The translations under genes and the position numbers were made by a program. The notes beneath the pieces are model-generated. The model was given only the letters and a program-made list of their open reading frames with translations, searched no databases and was not told the origin of the DNA. Below, piece after piece: positions 9,066 to 17,929 of a stretch of 64,000 bases of DNA; positions within the stretch are counted from its first letter, which is position 1; the number at the start of each line of letters is the position of its first letter. The stretch is from the NCBI GenBank assembly GCA_016787755.1, contig JAEUUA010000023.1:112613-176612 (forward strand), written 5' to 3'. This DNA is from Cyclobacteriaceae bacterium (lineage in GTDB: Bacteria > Bacteroidota > Bacteroidia > Cytophagales > Cyclobacteriaceae).

Positions 9066-11423
9066 ATGAAAAAATTATTTTGGCTGCTTCTCATTTGCCC
9101 AACAGCCTGGGCTCAACGACTTGCTCCGCTTACCGTTGAAAAAATTATGCGCGACCCTACCTGGATAGGTGTAGCACCTTCCAACGTGAATTGGTCGGAA
9201 GATGGAAAGCAACTTTATTTTAATTGGAATCCTGATAACAACGAAGGAGACTCTCTATATTCAATTACACTAACCAACCGTACACCCCAAAAAGTGAGTC
9301 CGGCAACCAGGCGTTCACTGCCGGTTTCGTTTAGTAGTTCATACAACAAAAACTTCACGAAGAAACTTTATGAAAAAAGTGGGGATCTTTTTCTGCTCGA
9401 TGTCCCAACAGGAAAAACTACTCAGATAACCAATACCCTTGATCGCGAATCCAATCCTTCCTTCTCACTAGATGAAAAGAAAATTTTATTTACTGCCGAT
9501 GGTAATCTTTTTCGTTGGGAAATAGGAACCGGTACGTTTACCCAACTCACCAATTTCCGCAAAGGCAATAAACGTACTGAAGCAAAACTATCCGAACAAG
9601 AAAAATGGTTGAAAGGAGATCAGCTCGCTTACTTTGAAATTCTAAAACAACGCAGCGACTCGCGCAAAGCGACTGAAAAAAATCGCCAAGGCGATCAACC
9701 CAGTAGACCAAAAGAAATTTACATCGATGATAAAAATGTTAACGAAATTGAATTAAGCCCGGATGAAAATTTTATCACCTACCGACTCACAAAAAGTGGG
9801 GGTGGCAAAAATACGATCGTTCCTAACTATGTAACCGAATCAGGTTTTACCGAAGATATTCCGGCTCGCACAAAAGTGGGGGTGGCACAAAATGTTACTG
9901 AGTTTTTTGTGTATGATATAAAGCGTGATACGGTGCTGGTTGTTAAAACCGATCAGATACCCGGCATCTTTGATGCTCCCAAATTCTTAAAAGACTATCC
10001 TGCCAAGCCTATCAAAGGCGAGAAAGAAAAAAAACCAACGCCACGACCCGTAAATTTTACCGGTTTGATTTGGTCGGCCGATGGAAAGAATAATGCGCTG
10101 GTTGCCCGCTCACAAGACAATAAAGATCGCTGGATTCTGTCCCTTGATCTTGCTACTCAAAAGTTAACGCTCATCGATCATCAACATGATGATGCCTGGA
10201 TTGGCGGACCAGGTACAGGCGGCTTCTTTGGGGGAGCCAATGTAGGTTGGTTGGCCGATAACAAAACCGTTTGGTTTCAATCGGAAGAAAGTGGCTACTC
10301 TCATTTATATACGTTCGATGTTGCTACAAACAAAAAGCAAGCACTTACCTCCGGAAAATTTGAAGTGCAGTCGGTAACGCTTTCGCGCGACAAGAAATTC
10401 TTTTACCTCACTACCAACGAAGAACATCCGGGTGAAAAACATTTCTATAAAATGTCAGTAACCGGAGGCAAACGCGAAAAACTTACAACCGGCATCGGAG
10501 CCAACGAAGTCGATCTCTCGCCCGATGAAAAATGGTTAGCTATTCGTTATTCGTATAGCAACAAACCATGGGAACTTTACCTACAAGAGAATAAATCAGG
10601 TGCTAAGCCACAACAAATAACAAACTCGCTCACAGCAGAATTCAAATCGTATAACTGGCGCGAACCTGAAGTAACAACTTTCAAAGCGCGTGATGGTGCC
10701 GATGTATACACACGCATTTACAAACCAGAAAAACCAAACGGTGCTGCGGTTGTATTTGTGCACGGAGCCGGGTACTTACAAAATGCGCACAAATGGTGGA
10801 GCAGTTATTTCCGCGAATACATGTTTCACAATCTGCTAGTAGAAAAAGGCTACACGGTTCTTGATTTGGATTACCGTGCCAGTGCTGGGTACGGTCGCGA
10901 TTGGCGTACGGGCATTTATCGCTTTATGGGCGGGAAAGATTTAACCGACAATGTGGATGGTGCAAAATGGTTGACTGAAAAGCATGGCATCGATCCAAAA
11001 CGAATAGGAGTATATGGAGGATCGTATGGCGGATTTATTACATTGATGGGTATGTTTACAACACCGGATGTATTTGCGGCTGGTGCTGCTTTGCGACCCG
11101 TAACCGATTGGGCGCAATACAATCATGGGTATACAGCAAACATTTTAAATGTACCTTATCAAGACAGCATTGCGTATGTAAAAAGCTCACCCCTTTATCA
11201 TGCCGAAGGGTTAAAAGGTCATTTGCTGATTTGCCATGGGATGGTGGATGTGAACGTTCACTTTCAGGATGCAGTAAAACTCTCGCAACGATTGATTGAA
11301 TTGGGCAAAGACAATTGGGAACTTGCCGCCTACCCCATGGAAGATCACGGCTTTGTAGAGCCCAGCAGCTGGACGGACGAGTATAAGCGAATCTTAAAGT
11401 TATTTGAGTCGAATCTGAAATAA
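9066..11423 (+). CDS. S9-family prolyl oligopeptidase / DPP-IV-like peptidase
   Basis: This is a 785-residue serine peptidase with a signal peptide ending near AWAQ (residue 16), so it acts outside the cytoplasm. Residues about 35-530 form a beta-propeller made of WD40-like repeats (ELSPDENFITY, DLSPDEKWLAI and similar). The C-terminal 250 residues are the alpha/beta-hydrolase domain with Ser653 in GGSYGG, Asp728 in GMVDVNVH and His761 in EDHGF, a complete triad. Enzymes of this group remove short peptides from the N-termini of oligopeptides. The gene is monocistronic as far as can be seen. Confidence 0.92.
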   Translation: MKKLFWLLLICPTAWAQRLAPLTVEKIMRDPTWIGVAPSNVNWSEDGKQLYFNWNPDNNEGDSLYSITLTNRTPQKVSPATRRSLPVSFSSSYNKNFTKKLYEKSGDLFLLDVPTGKTTQITNTLDRESNPSFSLDEKKILFTADGNLFRWEIGTGTFTQLTNFRKGNKRTEAKLSEQEKWLKGDQLAYFEILKQRSDSRKATEKNRQGDQPSRPKEIYIDDKNVNEIELSPDENFITYRLTKSGGGKNTIVPNYVTESGFTEDIPARTKVGVAQNVTEFFVYDIKRDTVLVVKTDQIPGIFDAPKFLKDYPAKPIKGEKEKKPTPRPVNFTGLIWSADGKNNALVARSQDNKDRWILSLDLATQKLTLIDHQHDDAWIGGPGTGGFFGGANVGWLADNKTVWFQSEESGYSHLYTFDVATNKKQALTSGKFEVQSVTLSRDKKFFYLTTNEEHPGEKHFYKMSVTGGKREKLTTGIGANEVDLSPDEKWLAIRYSYSNKPWELYLQENKSGAKPQQITNSLTAEFKSYNWREPEVTTFKARDGADVYTRIYKPEKPNGAAVVFVHGAGYLQNAHKWWSSYFREYMFHNLLVEKGYTVLDLDYRASAGYGRDWRTGIYRFMGGKDLTDNVDGAKWLTEKHGIDPKRIGVYGGSYGGFITLMGMFTTPDVFAAGAALRPVTDWAQYNHGYTANILNVPYQDSIAYVKSSPLYHAEGLKGHLLICHGMVDVNVHFQDAVKLSQRLIELGKDNWELAAYPMEDHGFVEPSSWTDEYKRILKLFESNLK

Positions 11424-11496
11424 TACAGAAGTTAAAAGCTTAAAAAACTATACATCTCAATGCATTCCCCAGATGCTTAATCGGGAGTTCAATAGG

Positions 11497-11877
11497 TTAC
11501 TCAATGACAAAATCAGCAGAAGCGTTGCCGGGGGCCCAATTGGATGTATTGGTTGCCACTAGTTTTTTATTAACATAAATGTTTGTTGTTACATCAGGGG
11601 CTCCCATTTGTCCCATGCATACGCATTCTGTAGTGCCGTCAATATGAAGCGTGAACGGCTTGGTTGACACCGCAAAGCTATGTGTCCATCCGCCTACCGG
11701 CAGCGGCTGACTACAAAAACAAATCTTTTTACCCGTCTCGTCAATATATTCCCCATACCAATTTCCAGAGGTTGTGAGTACTTCATAGGTTACCCCGGCT
11801 GAGGTGATTTCCACGGCATCATCTTTACAGGCTGCCAGCATCAAAATCAATAAGCAGGAAAGGATTAAAATTTTCAT
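11497..11877 (-). CDS. Small lipoprotein with two CxC motifs, function unknown
   Basis: This 126-residue protein starts with a clear lipoprotein signal (LMLAAC, Cys17). The rest is predicted to be mostly beta-strand. I do not recognise a named family. It contains two Cys-x-Cys pairs, CFC near residue 53 and CVC near residue 85, which could bind a metal or form disulfides after export. It also has Trp and Tyr residues spaced as in a small beta-sandwich. It is convergent with the S9 peptidase gene, and the region upstream of it is shared with the ATP-grasp locus. Confidence 0.7.
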   Translation of the reverse strand: MKILILSCLLILMLAACKDDAVEITSAGVTYEVLTTSGNWYGEYIDETGKKICFCSQPLPVGGWTHSFAVSTKPFTLHIDGTTECVCMGQMGAPDVTTNIYVNKKLVATNTSNWAPGNASADFVIE

Positions 11878-12247
11878 ATAGGTTGGTTATCGTGTTTATA
11901 ACTCTAGTATTATAAAAAGATACACCTAACCTGTGTGACAGACATCCCTCTGGACTAAAGCTGGTAAATCTAATTGAGCCTTTGAAGTGATTGCTACTGT
12001 TCATAAGTGATAAAAACTATAAATCGGGTCATATCATTTCATTTATAGCACAAAGTGATGAGTAAATTGGTGAGGCGCTGTTAATGGAATGTTAATCTAA
12101 TCCCCCCACGTAACAATCAAATGAAGTATTATAGATTCATTCTTAATTAAAGCAATAGTTTAACTAGATACCTAACCTTTGCCTTTACCTATAAATTATT
12201 AGCATAATGTTATTTTAATAATAATATTTATAGACATTTGTATGACT
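11878..12247. other. Divergent intergenic region upstream of the ATP-grasp locus
   Basis: This 370-nt AT-rich stretch lies between the leftward lipoprotein gene and the rightward ATP-grasp locus. It holds only imperfect candidate boxes: AACCTTTG at 12174-12181, and GACATTTG ending at 12240, each with seven of eight matches to TAnnTTTG and no good partner 19 nt upstream. I see no hairpin terminator, riboswitch-like structure or RNA gene. Very short ORFs of 8-9 codons occur and are not supported. Confidence 0.45.
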
Positions 12248-12295
12248 ATGGCAAATAGGATTTACTCTGCACCCACTGTGGTTGTTATTGAATGA
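12248..12295 (+). CDS. Candidate 15-residue leader or precursor peptide overlapping the ATP-grasp gene
   Basis: An ATG at 12248 opens 15 codons reading MANRIYSAPTVVVIE. The TGA at 12293-12295 overlaps the ATG of the next gene as ATGA, the classic arrangement for translational coupling. The ATP-grasp frame has an in-frame TGA directly before its own ATG, so the peptide is not a misread N-terminal extension of that gene. It could be a regulatory leader peptide, a small substrate of the downstream ligases, or chance. No recognisable leader-core pattern is visible and the peptide is very short, so this is a candidate only. Confidence 0.3.
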   Translation: MANRIYSAPTVVVIE

Positions 12296-13449
12296 CGTTC
12301 CTCAACAACACAGCCGCTTATAAAGTATGGATCTTTGCTCCATTTTTGGAGACGGATGACCCCACCCTTAAATTCTATTACGACTATACCCAAAGTATTG
12401 CTGAATACACCAAAGTATTTGACGAAGTGGACTGCGAATGGGAATGGATGAACATTACCCTCGCTAACCTTCCTGAGGCTATTGCTAAAGTAAATGCACA
12501 TACCGCTAAGGATAACATGGTGCTAAATCTTTGCGATGGTGATGAAATAAATGATGTACCGGGCATTTCAGTGATTCATGCATTAGATGCCAGTGGAATC
12601 ACCTATACGGGTTCCGACTCACATTTTTATAATGTTACCACGTCAAAAATCACTATGAAGGAGGCCTTCGACCAGTATGGTGTAGCTATACCTCGTTGGG
12701 TTAAGTTAAATGGACACATCGATAAACAGATGTTTCATAAAACCGGAATGCCTGCCATTGTTAAGCCTGCTATTTCCGCTGGCAGCATGGGCATCAGCGT
12801 AAAAAATGTGGTGAGTGATTTTGATGAGTTGAAGGATGTGATGACTACCATTAAAAAAGGGTTTAAAGGTTGGAATCTTCATGGAGCCGGCCTCATAGCT
12901 GAACAATTCATTATCGGAAAAGAGTTCACCACCTTCTTAGTAGGCTCACACGATCAACCTGATCAAATAAAATTCTATTGCCCTATTGAGCGCGTGTTCC
13001 ATCATTCTTTACCGGAGAAGGAACAGTTTTTATCCTTTGAAAGACTTTGGGAAGCCTATGATCAGGAAAGCCCTATGCCCAATGAAGAGTTTTTCTATGA
13101 ATATCAGCCGGTACATGTCCCTGAGTTGGCAAACCAATTAAAAGATCTTAGCATCGATGCCTTCAAGGCAGTAAAAGGTATGGGCTATGCCCGTCTTGAC
13201 ATTCGCATGGAAAAAGGCACGAATAAACTTTTTGTGCTAGAGATCAATGCGCAATGCGGATTGAGTGATGATGAGAACTACACTTCGATAGGAGCGATCC
13301 TGCGAATGAGTAATAAAACATTCACCGACTTGATTGTAGAAGTGTTGGACGATGCCTTGCTTCGTAAAGTGCCCGTAGTGCATGAAGTTCCAATTCGTAA
13401 AGGAAATCCAAGAAAATTAGCCCCGGCATTCTCCCGTCTGCGCGGATAA
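12292..13449 (+). CDS. ATP-grasp ligase (D-Ala-D-Ala ligase-like)
   Basis: This 385-residue protein has an ATP-grasp fold. The N-terminal 120 residues are a pre-ATP-grasp domain (NLCDGDEINDVPG, ALDASGITYTGSD). The nucleotide-binding part has Lys158 in IVKPAISAGSMGI and EQFIIGKEF near 204-212. The Mg-binding part has Asp303 in YARLDIR and Glu317/Asn319 in LEINAQCG. Such enzymes activate a carboxylate as acyl phosphate and join it to an amine, as in D-Ala-D-Ala ligase. The acceptor and donor cannot be predicted. The next gene, 21 nt downstream, encodes a related ATP-grasp domain, so the two likely work on one product. A 15-codon ORF overlaps the start by ATGA. Confidence 0.85.
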   Translation: MTFLNNTAAYKVWIFAPFLETDDPTLKFYYDYTQSIAEYTKVFDEVDCEWEWMNITLANLPEAIAKVNAHTAKDNMVLNLCDGDEINDVPGISVIHALDASGITYTGSDSHFYNVTTSKITMKEAFDQYGVAIPRWVKLNGHIDKQMFHKTGMPAIVKPAISAGSMGISVKNVVSDFDELKDVMTTIKKGFKGWNLHGAGLIAEQFIIGKEFTTFLVGSHDQPDQIKFYCPIERVFHHSLPEKEQFLSFERLWEAYDQESPMPNEEFFYEYQPVHVPELANQLKDLSIDAFKAVKGMGYARLDIRMEKGTNKLFVLEINAQCGLSDDENYTSIGAILRMSNKTFTDLIVEVLDDALLRKVPVVHEVPIRKGNPRKLAPAFSRLRG

Positions 13450-13470
13450 CCACTATCAAATTATTACCCC

Positions 13471-14952
13471 ATGAAAGTTTGCGTTCTCCAACCTGATTAT
13501 AGCACCTCCGATGTAGATTATCAGCATTACGATCCAGCCCGTAATCTTGCCGCACTCCTTCCCACCGATCAGGTAGATCACGTATTACTCAACAAGCTCA
13601 CCACCTACAAACAGCTCAAAGAACTCCGCAAAAAGAAATACGACATTTATGTAAACCTGTGCGAAGGCTATCTCGATTGGTCAGTTCCTTCCATTGATGT
13701 AATCAATTCCTTGGATTCGCTTAATCTTCCATACACAGGGCCCAATGCTATTCTATACGATCCGCCAAAGCCGTTAATGAAATATGTCGCTTACTGCGCA
13801 GGCGTTAATAATCCAAACTTTGCTGAGGTTAACAGCACAAAAAATCTTGAAGAAAAAGTTAAACACTTAACCTTTCCGCTCTTTGTAAAACCTGCCAAGG
13901 CCGGAGATAGTTTGGGTGTTGATGAGCATTCGCTCGCCAATGATATTTTCCAACTTCAAAGCAAGATTGAAGATTTGATAGCTGAAGGATATGACGATAT
14001 TCTTGTGGAAGAATACATAGCCGGCCAGGAGTATACTGTATTGGTAGCTGCAAATGTTAACTCTGCTGGCTGCAAAGCATTAAGTCCTATTGAGTATCAA
14101 TTCCCGAAAGGGTTTAAATTTAAAACCTATGCCCTTAAAACTTCCGAACTACATACCGATGTAAACAAGCCGTGTACCAACAAAGAAGTGGAAGCCAAAC
14201 TAAAATCGGCTGCCGAAAAAATCTTCAACGGTTTTTCGGGTGTGGGTTATGCGCGATTAGACTTTCGTGTTAATAAAGATCTGGAAGTTTACTTTCTGGA
14301 AATCAATTTCACCTGCTCAGTTTTCTATGAGAATGGATATGAAGGTTCTGCCGATTATATTCTTCAATACGACTCTATTGGCAAAGCCGGTTTCTTAAAG
14401 CACATCATCGCTGAAGGCATTGCACGTCACGAAGCCAGACAGAAAAAATATAAGGTAAAAGGCAACTCCATCAATGGCTATGGCATCATTGCTCAAAAAC
14501 CATTGCGAAAAGGGGAAGTTATTTTTCAAATTGAAGAAACTGCACAACGCATCGTAACTAAACGCTACGTTGAAAAAAACTGGAATACCGAACAGTTAGA
14601 GGTTTTTCGTCAATATGCGTATCCAATCTCGGATGAAGTATATATCCTATGGGATCACAAACCTCAAAACTGGGCGCCACAAAATCATTGCTGTAATCCC
14701 AATACAGTCTATGATGGGTTAAATTTAATTGCCTTAAAGGACATTGGTGTCGATGAAGAACTCACACTCGACTATGCCGATTTGTTGGACGATAACATCC
14801 AATCTTTTGTGTGTACCTGTGGCAGTGCAAACTGTCGTAAAATAGTTTCCGGAAGTATGGAAAACTCCATTACCCAACGCGAAAAATTTTCGTGGAAAGA
14901 GCGGATGATCGTAAACAAGTCCGACTCCGACTTAAATTCGGCTGTCGGGTAA
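13471..14952 (+). CDS. ATP-grasp ligase fused to a SET-domain methyltransferase
   Basis: This 493-residue protein has two enzymatic modules. Residues 1-320 are an ATP-grasp ligase paralogous to the preceding gene: Lys140 in FVKPAKAGDSLGV, VEEYIAGQEYT near 179-189, Asp264 in YARLDFR, and Glu277/Asn279 in FLEINFTC. Residues about 330-460 form a SET domain with GYGIIAQKPLRKGE (336-349), the pseudoknot motif NHCCNP (405-410), EELTLDY (Tyr435 in the catalytic position) and a post-SET Cys triad (Cys448, Cys450, Cys455, with CTCGSANC). SET domains move methyl from SAM to lysine. The fusion suggests sequential ligation and N-methylation of one substrate, or self-regulation. The reaction is unknown. 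Confidence 0.87.
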   Translation: MKVCVLQPDYSTSDVDYQHYDPARNLAALLPTDQVDHVLLNKLTTYKQLKELRKKKYDIYVNLCEGYLDWSVPSIDVINSLDSLNLPYTGPNAILYDPPKPLMKYVAYCAGVNNPNFAEVNSTKNLEEKVKHLTFPLFVKPAKAGDSLGVDEHSLANDIFQLQSKIEDLIAEGYDDILVEEYIAGQEYTVLVAANVNSAGCKALSPIEYQFPKGFKFKTYALKTSELHTDVNKPCTNKEVEAKLKSAAEKIFNGFSGVGYARLDFRVNKDLEVYFLEINFTCSVFYENGYEGSADYILQYDSIGKAGFLKHIIAEGIARHEARQKKYKVKGNSINGYGIIAQKPLRKGEVIFQIEETAQRIVTKRYVEKNWNTEQLEVFRQYAYPISDEVYILWDHKPQNWAPQNHCCNPNTVYDGLNLIALKDIGVDEELTLDYADLLDDNIQSFVCTCGSANCRKIVSGSMENSITQREKFSWKERMIVNKSDSDLNSAVG

Positions 14953-15001
14953 CCACTTAGCATCATTGATAATAGATTGCAATTCGCCTATTTTTATAGG
15001 T

Positions 15002-16102
15002 ATGAAAAAAAATCTAATTCTCTTATCATTTCTATTCCTGATTTCTTCTTCATTATCAGCGCAAGTAAGTAAGAAACCACTACGCATTGGAGTAGCCGGT
15101 TTAACGCACGGGCACGTGGGCTGGATTTTAGGCTACAAGAAAACTGATGTTATTGAAGTGGTGGGCATTGCAGAATCCAACCGCGAGCTGGCCGAAAAAT
15201 TATCAAAGCAATATGGGTTTAGTATGGACCTGGTTTATTCGAGTCTGGATGAAATGCTGGACAAAACAAAACCCGAAGCAGTCACGGCCTTCAATTCCAT
15301 TTTCCAACATTTAGAAGTAGTAAAAGCCTGCGCTCCCCGAGGCATTCATGTCATGGTTGAAAAGCCTTTATCCTATCGGCTTGATCATGCTAAGGAAATG
15401 GAAGCATTGGTAAAGAAGCACAACATCAAATTACTCACCAATTATGAAACCACCTGGTATGGCAGTAATCACAAGGCGTATGAACTAGTGAATACTGAAA
15501 ATGCGATTGGCCCGATTCGCAAAATTGTTGTGCATGATGGTCATCGCGGTCCAAAAGAAATAGGTGTTGGTCCTGAGTTTTTAGATTGGCTTACCGATCC
15601 CTTTCAAAACGGAGGCGGTGCATTAATTGATTTTGGTTGCTATGGCGCCAATCTCATAACCTGGTTAATGAAAGGCGAGCGACCTATTTCAGTGACAGCT
15701 GTTACGCAACAATTGAAACCAGAAATTTATCCGAAGGTAGATGATGAAGCAACCATCATTCTTACTTACCCGCATGCGCAAGGCATTATTCAAGCCTCGT
15801 GGAATTGGCCGGTTAGCAGAAAAGATATGGAAGTGTATGGCCAAACAGGATATGTACATACCCTTGATGGACTTACCATGCGGATTCGCAAAAGTGAAAA
15901 AGATAAGGAGGTTCCCTTTGTGGCTGAGCCTACACAATTTCCGCAAGATGAACCGTTCGCCTATTTAGCCGCAGTTATTCGGAATGATCTTAAATCTGAT
16001 AATGACCTCTCTTCTTTAAAAATAAATATGATTGTGGTTGAAATTTTAGATGCTGCACGGAAATCTGCCAGGGAAGGAAAAGTGGTTTATTTGAAAAAAT
16101 AA
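15002..16102 (+). CDS. Gfo/Idh/MocA-family oxidoreductase, exported
   Basis: The protein of 366 residues starts with a signal peptide (MKKNLILLSFLFLIS..SAQ). It then has a Rossmann fold: RIGVAGLTHGH with a His-rich variant of the GxGxxG loop, and VMVEKPLSY, the EKP motif typical of the family. The C-terminal alpha/beta domain has HDGHRGPKEIG and GGGALIDFGCYGAN, where GGG.l.D.g.H becomes Tyr-Gly. Members oxidise or epimerise sugars with NAD(P). The reading frame is open from 14966, but the ATG at 15002 starts directly at the signal peptide. The gene follows the ATP-grasp-SET gene by 49 nt and may or may not be co-transcribed. Confidence 0.87.
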   Translation: MKKNLILLSFLFLISSSLSAQVSKKPLRIGVAGLTHGHVGWILGYKKTDVIEVVGIAESNRELAEKLSKQYGFSMDLVYSSLDEMLDKTKPEAVTAFNSIFQHLEVVKACAPRGIHVMVEKPLSYRLDHAKEMEALVKKHNIKLLTNYETTWYGSNHKAYELVNTENAIGPIRKIVVHDGHRGPKEIGVGPEFLDWLTDPFQNGGGALIDFGCYGANLITWLMKGERPISVTAVTQQLKPEIYPKVDDEATIILTYPHAQGIIQASWNWPVSRKDMEVYGQTGYVHTLDGLTMRIRKSEKDKEVPFVAEPTQFPQDEPFAYLAAVIRNDLKSDNDLSSLKINMIVVEILDAARKSAREGKVVYLKK

Positions 16103-16103
16103 C

Positions 16104-17906
16104 TCAGTGTTTAATTAAAATTTGTTTGGTTACTACTTTACCTTCAGCAAGAATGCGGGCAACGTATAATCCATTTGGTAACCCCGAGATATCCAAGTCA
16201 AGTTGACCACTTTTTAATTTTCCGGAAGCAACAACAATGGATTTATTGTTTACCAATAAAACCGAAGTTTCGTCTGCTTGTGTGGGTAATTCTTCCACTG
16301 CTAATTTGTTACCACTTGTTTCATCCACCATGGATACAGAAAGTAATGATGATGAAGGATTCGGGCTTACCGCAAAACTATAACCACCGGAGCAGTATGG
16401 TTTATAAACGATTTTCATTGCGGGTGAACCAGTAAGTCCACATCTATTTCCTAACCGCAAGGTGATTGTTCCACTATTAAAATTTGTGCCGGTTGTTGCA
16501 CTTAAATACGGAGTGCCCTGTCCACTTGCCGAAACAAAACCAGACCAACTCCATTGATAGTTGGTAATACTTGGATCAATATAAGTTGGTAAATAGGATA
16601 CAGTGGTATTGGGGCAAGCCGTAGAAGTGCCTGAAATAGCGAATTGACTGCTGCTGAAAGGCCCAACCTGAGTTTCCAGATAAACATAATTTGAAGGTGT
16701 GCAAACATTATTATTTACACGCGTGTAAATGTAAGACGTGCCAAAGGAACCTGAGTTTGCTGACACGGTTACCACATTAGTACCTGTATGCAAAGGAGAA
16801 GTGATTGATGTAGATACCCCGTTAATTAACAGGCCACCTGTTGCATACCAATCAAATCCATAATCGGTAGGATAGTTAGTTGGAGGCACACAGGTAAAAG
16901 TCCATGATTCTCCAGCGCAAATTTCGCTCTGCGAACTGCTTTTTGTTAATGTAGGATTAGAAATATTATCAAAAAAAGTTAACGCAAATGTTTTTGTTGC
17001 GGTGGCTCCAGTGCTTAACCCAATATTTACAGTTAGTGTACCACCGGTGGCACCATCGGGTGTTAAGGTTATGCTATTGGTTGTTGACGTGCCGGCCCAA
17101 CCAGCGGGCTTTGTCCACGTGTAGGTATTTGCGCAAGGCAAAACATTCACTGAAAATGTAACCGGGGCAACGAGGCCGCAGCGTGGCCCCAGGTAGCCAG
17201 CAGGAGGAGTTATTACAAGTGCGGGTGAGCGGGTAATGGTTATTGTTTTGGCATTTGAGTTTGAAACTCCTATAGCGTTGCAGGTATTTGTAATGGACCC
17301 GACAACCGTTACCGTACCTCCGCTTGCACTTAGCGGTTCAAGAGATATAAAATTGAAAACTGTTGAGACATTTATTGGACCAACGTTATTGGTTCCGGCT
17401 TCTTTCCATCCTGTTGGAATTGAAAAAATATATCTATCTACTTCTTTTTGAGGTGGCTCTCCAATAGCCCCTGTATTTTGAACAAACATCTTATCGGCAC
17501 ATACAATAATAGCATTAGTACTGCAAAAAGGTACATCAATGGTATTGGGGCAGGTTGCATTAGGAGGCCCCAAAAAGCTTTTGCCAAACACACTCAACCG
17601 CGTGTAGGTATTTGTTACAGTACTTCCGTTTTCACTCGAAGGATTACAGGCACTAGCAGTAACTTTTAGAGTACCTGTTCCTGTCGCATCGTTCCATATA
17701 ACTTTTACAGATGTCCCTGTGCTAATACCATTAACAAATGAACCACCTGTTACCGTCCAATTGTAAGTACAATTTGGAAGCCCTCCGGACGGAACAGTAA
17801 CAAAATAATCAATACCAACTAGTGGGCATTGAGCACTACTTGTAGAGGGTGGAGTTATCACTAAAGTAGCTGCAAAGGCACCGCTTATAGAAATTAAGGA
17901 CAGCAT
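16104..17906 (-). CDS. Secreted PKD-like repeat protein with T9SS type A sorting domain
   Basis: This 600-residue protein is made of repeated Ig/PKD-like beta-sandwiches, about 80-110 residues each, with recurring TYNWTV, NTYTWT and NYQWSW strands. It ends with a type A sorting domain: FAVSPNPSSS near 515 and GLPNGLYVARIL..VTKQILIKH at the end. It is therefore exported by Sec, moved across the outer membrane by T9SS and released or anchored at the surface. The first ATG gives a signal lacking basic residues. Five codons further upstream, an in-frame ATA-AAA-AAA-ATT would restore a normal KK-start signal. The beta-barrel gene lies 23 nt upstream on the same strand. Confidence 0.85.
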   Translation of the reverse strand: MLSLISISGAFAATLVITPPSTSSAQCPLVGIDYFVTVPSGGLPNCTYNWTVTGGSFVNGISTGTSVKVIWNDATGTGTLKVTASACNPSSENGSTVTNTYTRLSVFGKSFLGPPNATCPNTIDVPFCSTNAIIVCADKMFVQNTGAIGEPPQKEVDRYIFSIPTGWKEAGTNNVGPINVSTVFNFISLEPLSASGGTVTVVGSITNTCNAIGVSNSNAKTITITRSPALVITPPAGYLGPRCGLVAPVTFSVNVLPCANTYTWTKPAGWAGTSTTNSITLTPDGATGGTLTVNIGLSTGATATKTFALTFFDNISNPTLTKSSSQSEICAGESWTFTCVPPTNYPTDYGFDWYATGGLLINGVSTSITSPLHTGTNVVTVSANSGSFGTSYIYTRVNNNVCTPSNYVYLETQVGPFSSSQFAISGTSTACPNTTVSYLPTYIDPSITNYQWSWSGFVSASGQGTPYLSATTGTNFNSGTITLRLGNRCGLTGSPAMKIVYKPYCSGGYSFAVSPNPSSSLLSVSMVDETSGNKLAVEELPTQADETSVLLVNNKSIVVASGKLKSGQLDLDISGLPNGLYVARILAEGKVVTKQILIKH

Positions 17907-17929
17907 TAATGATAGAATTTTTTTTATGT

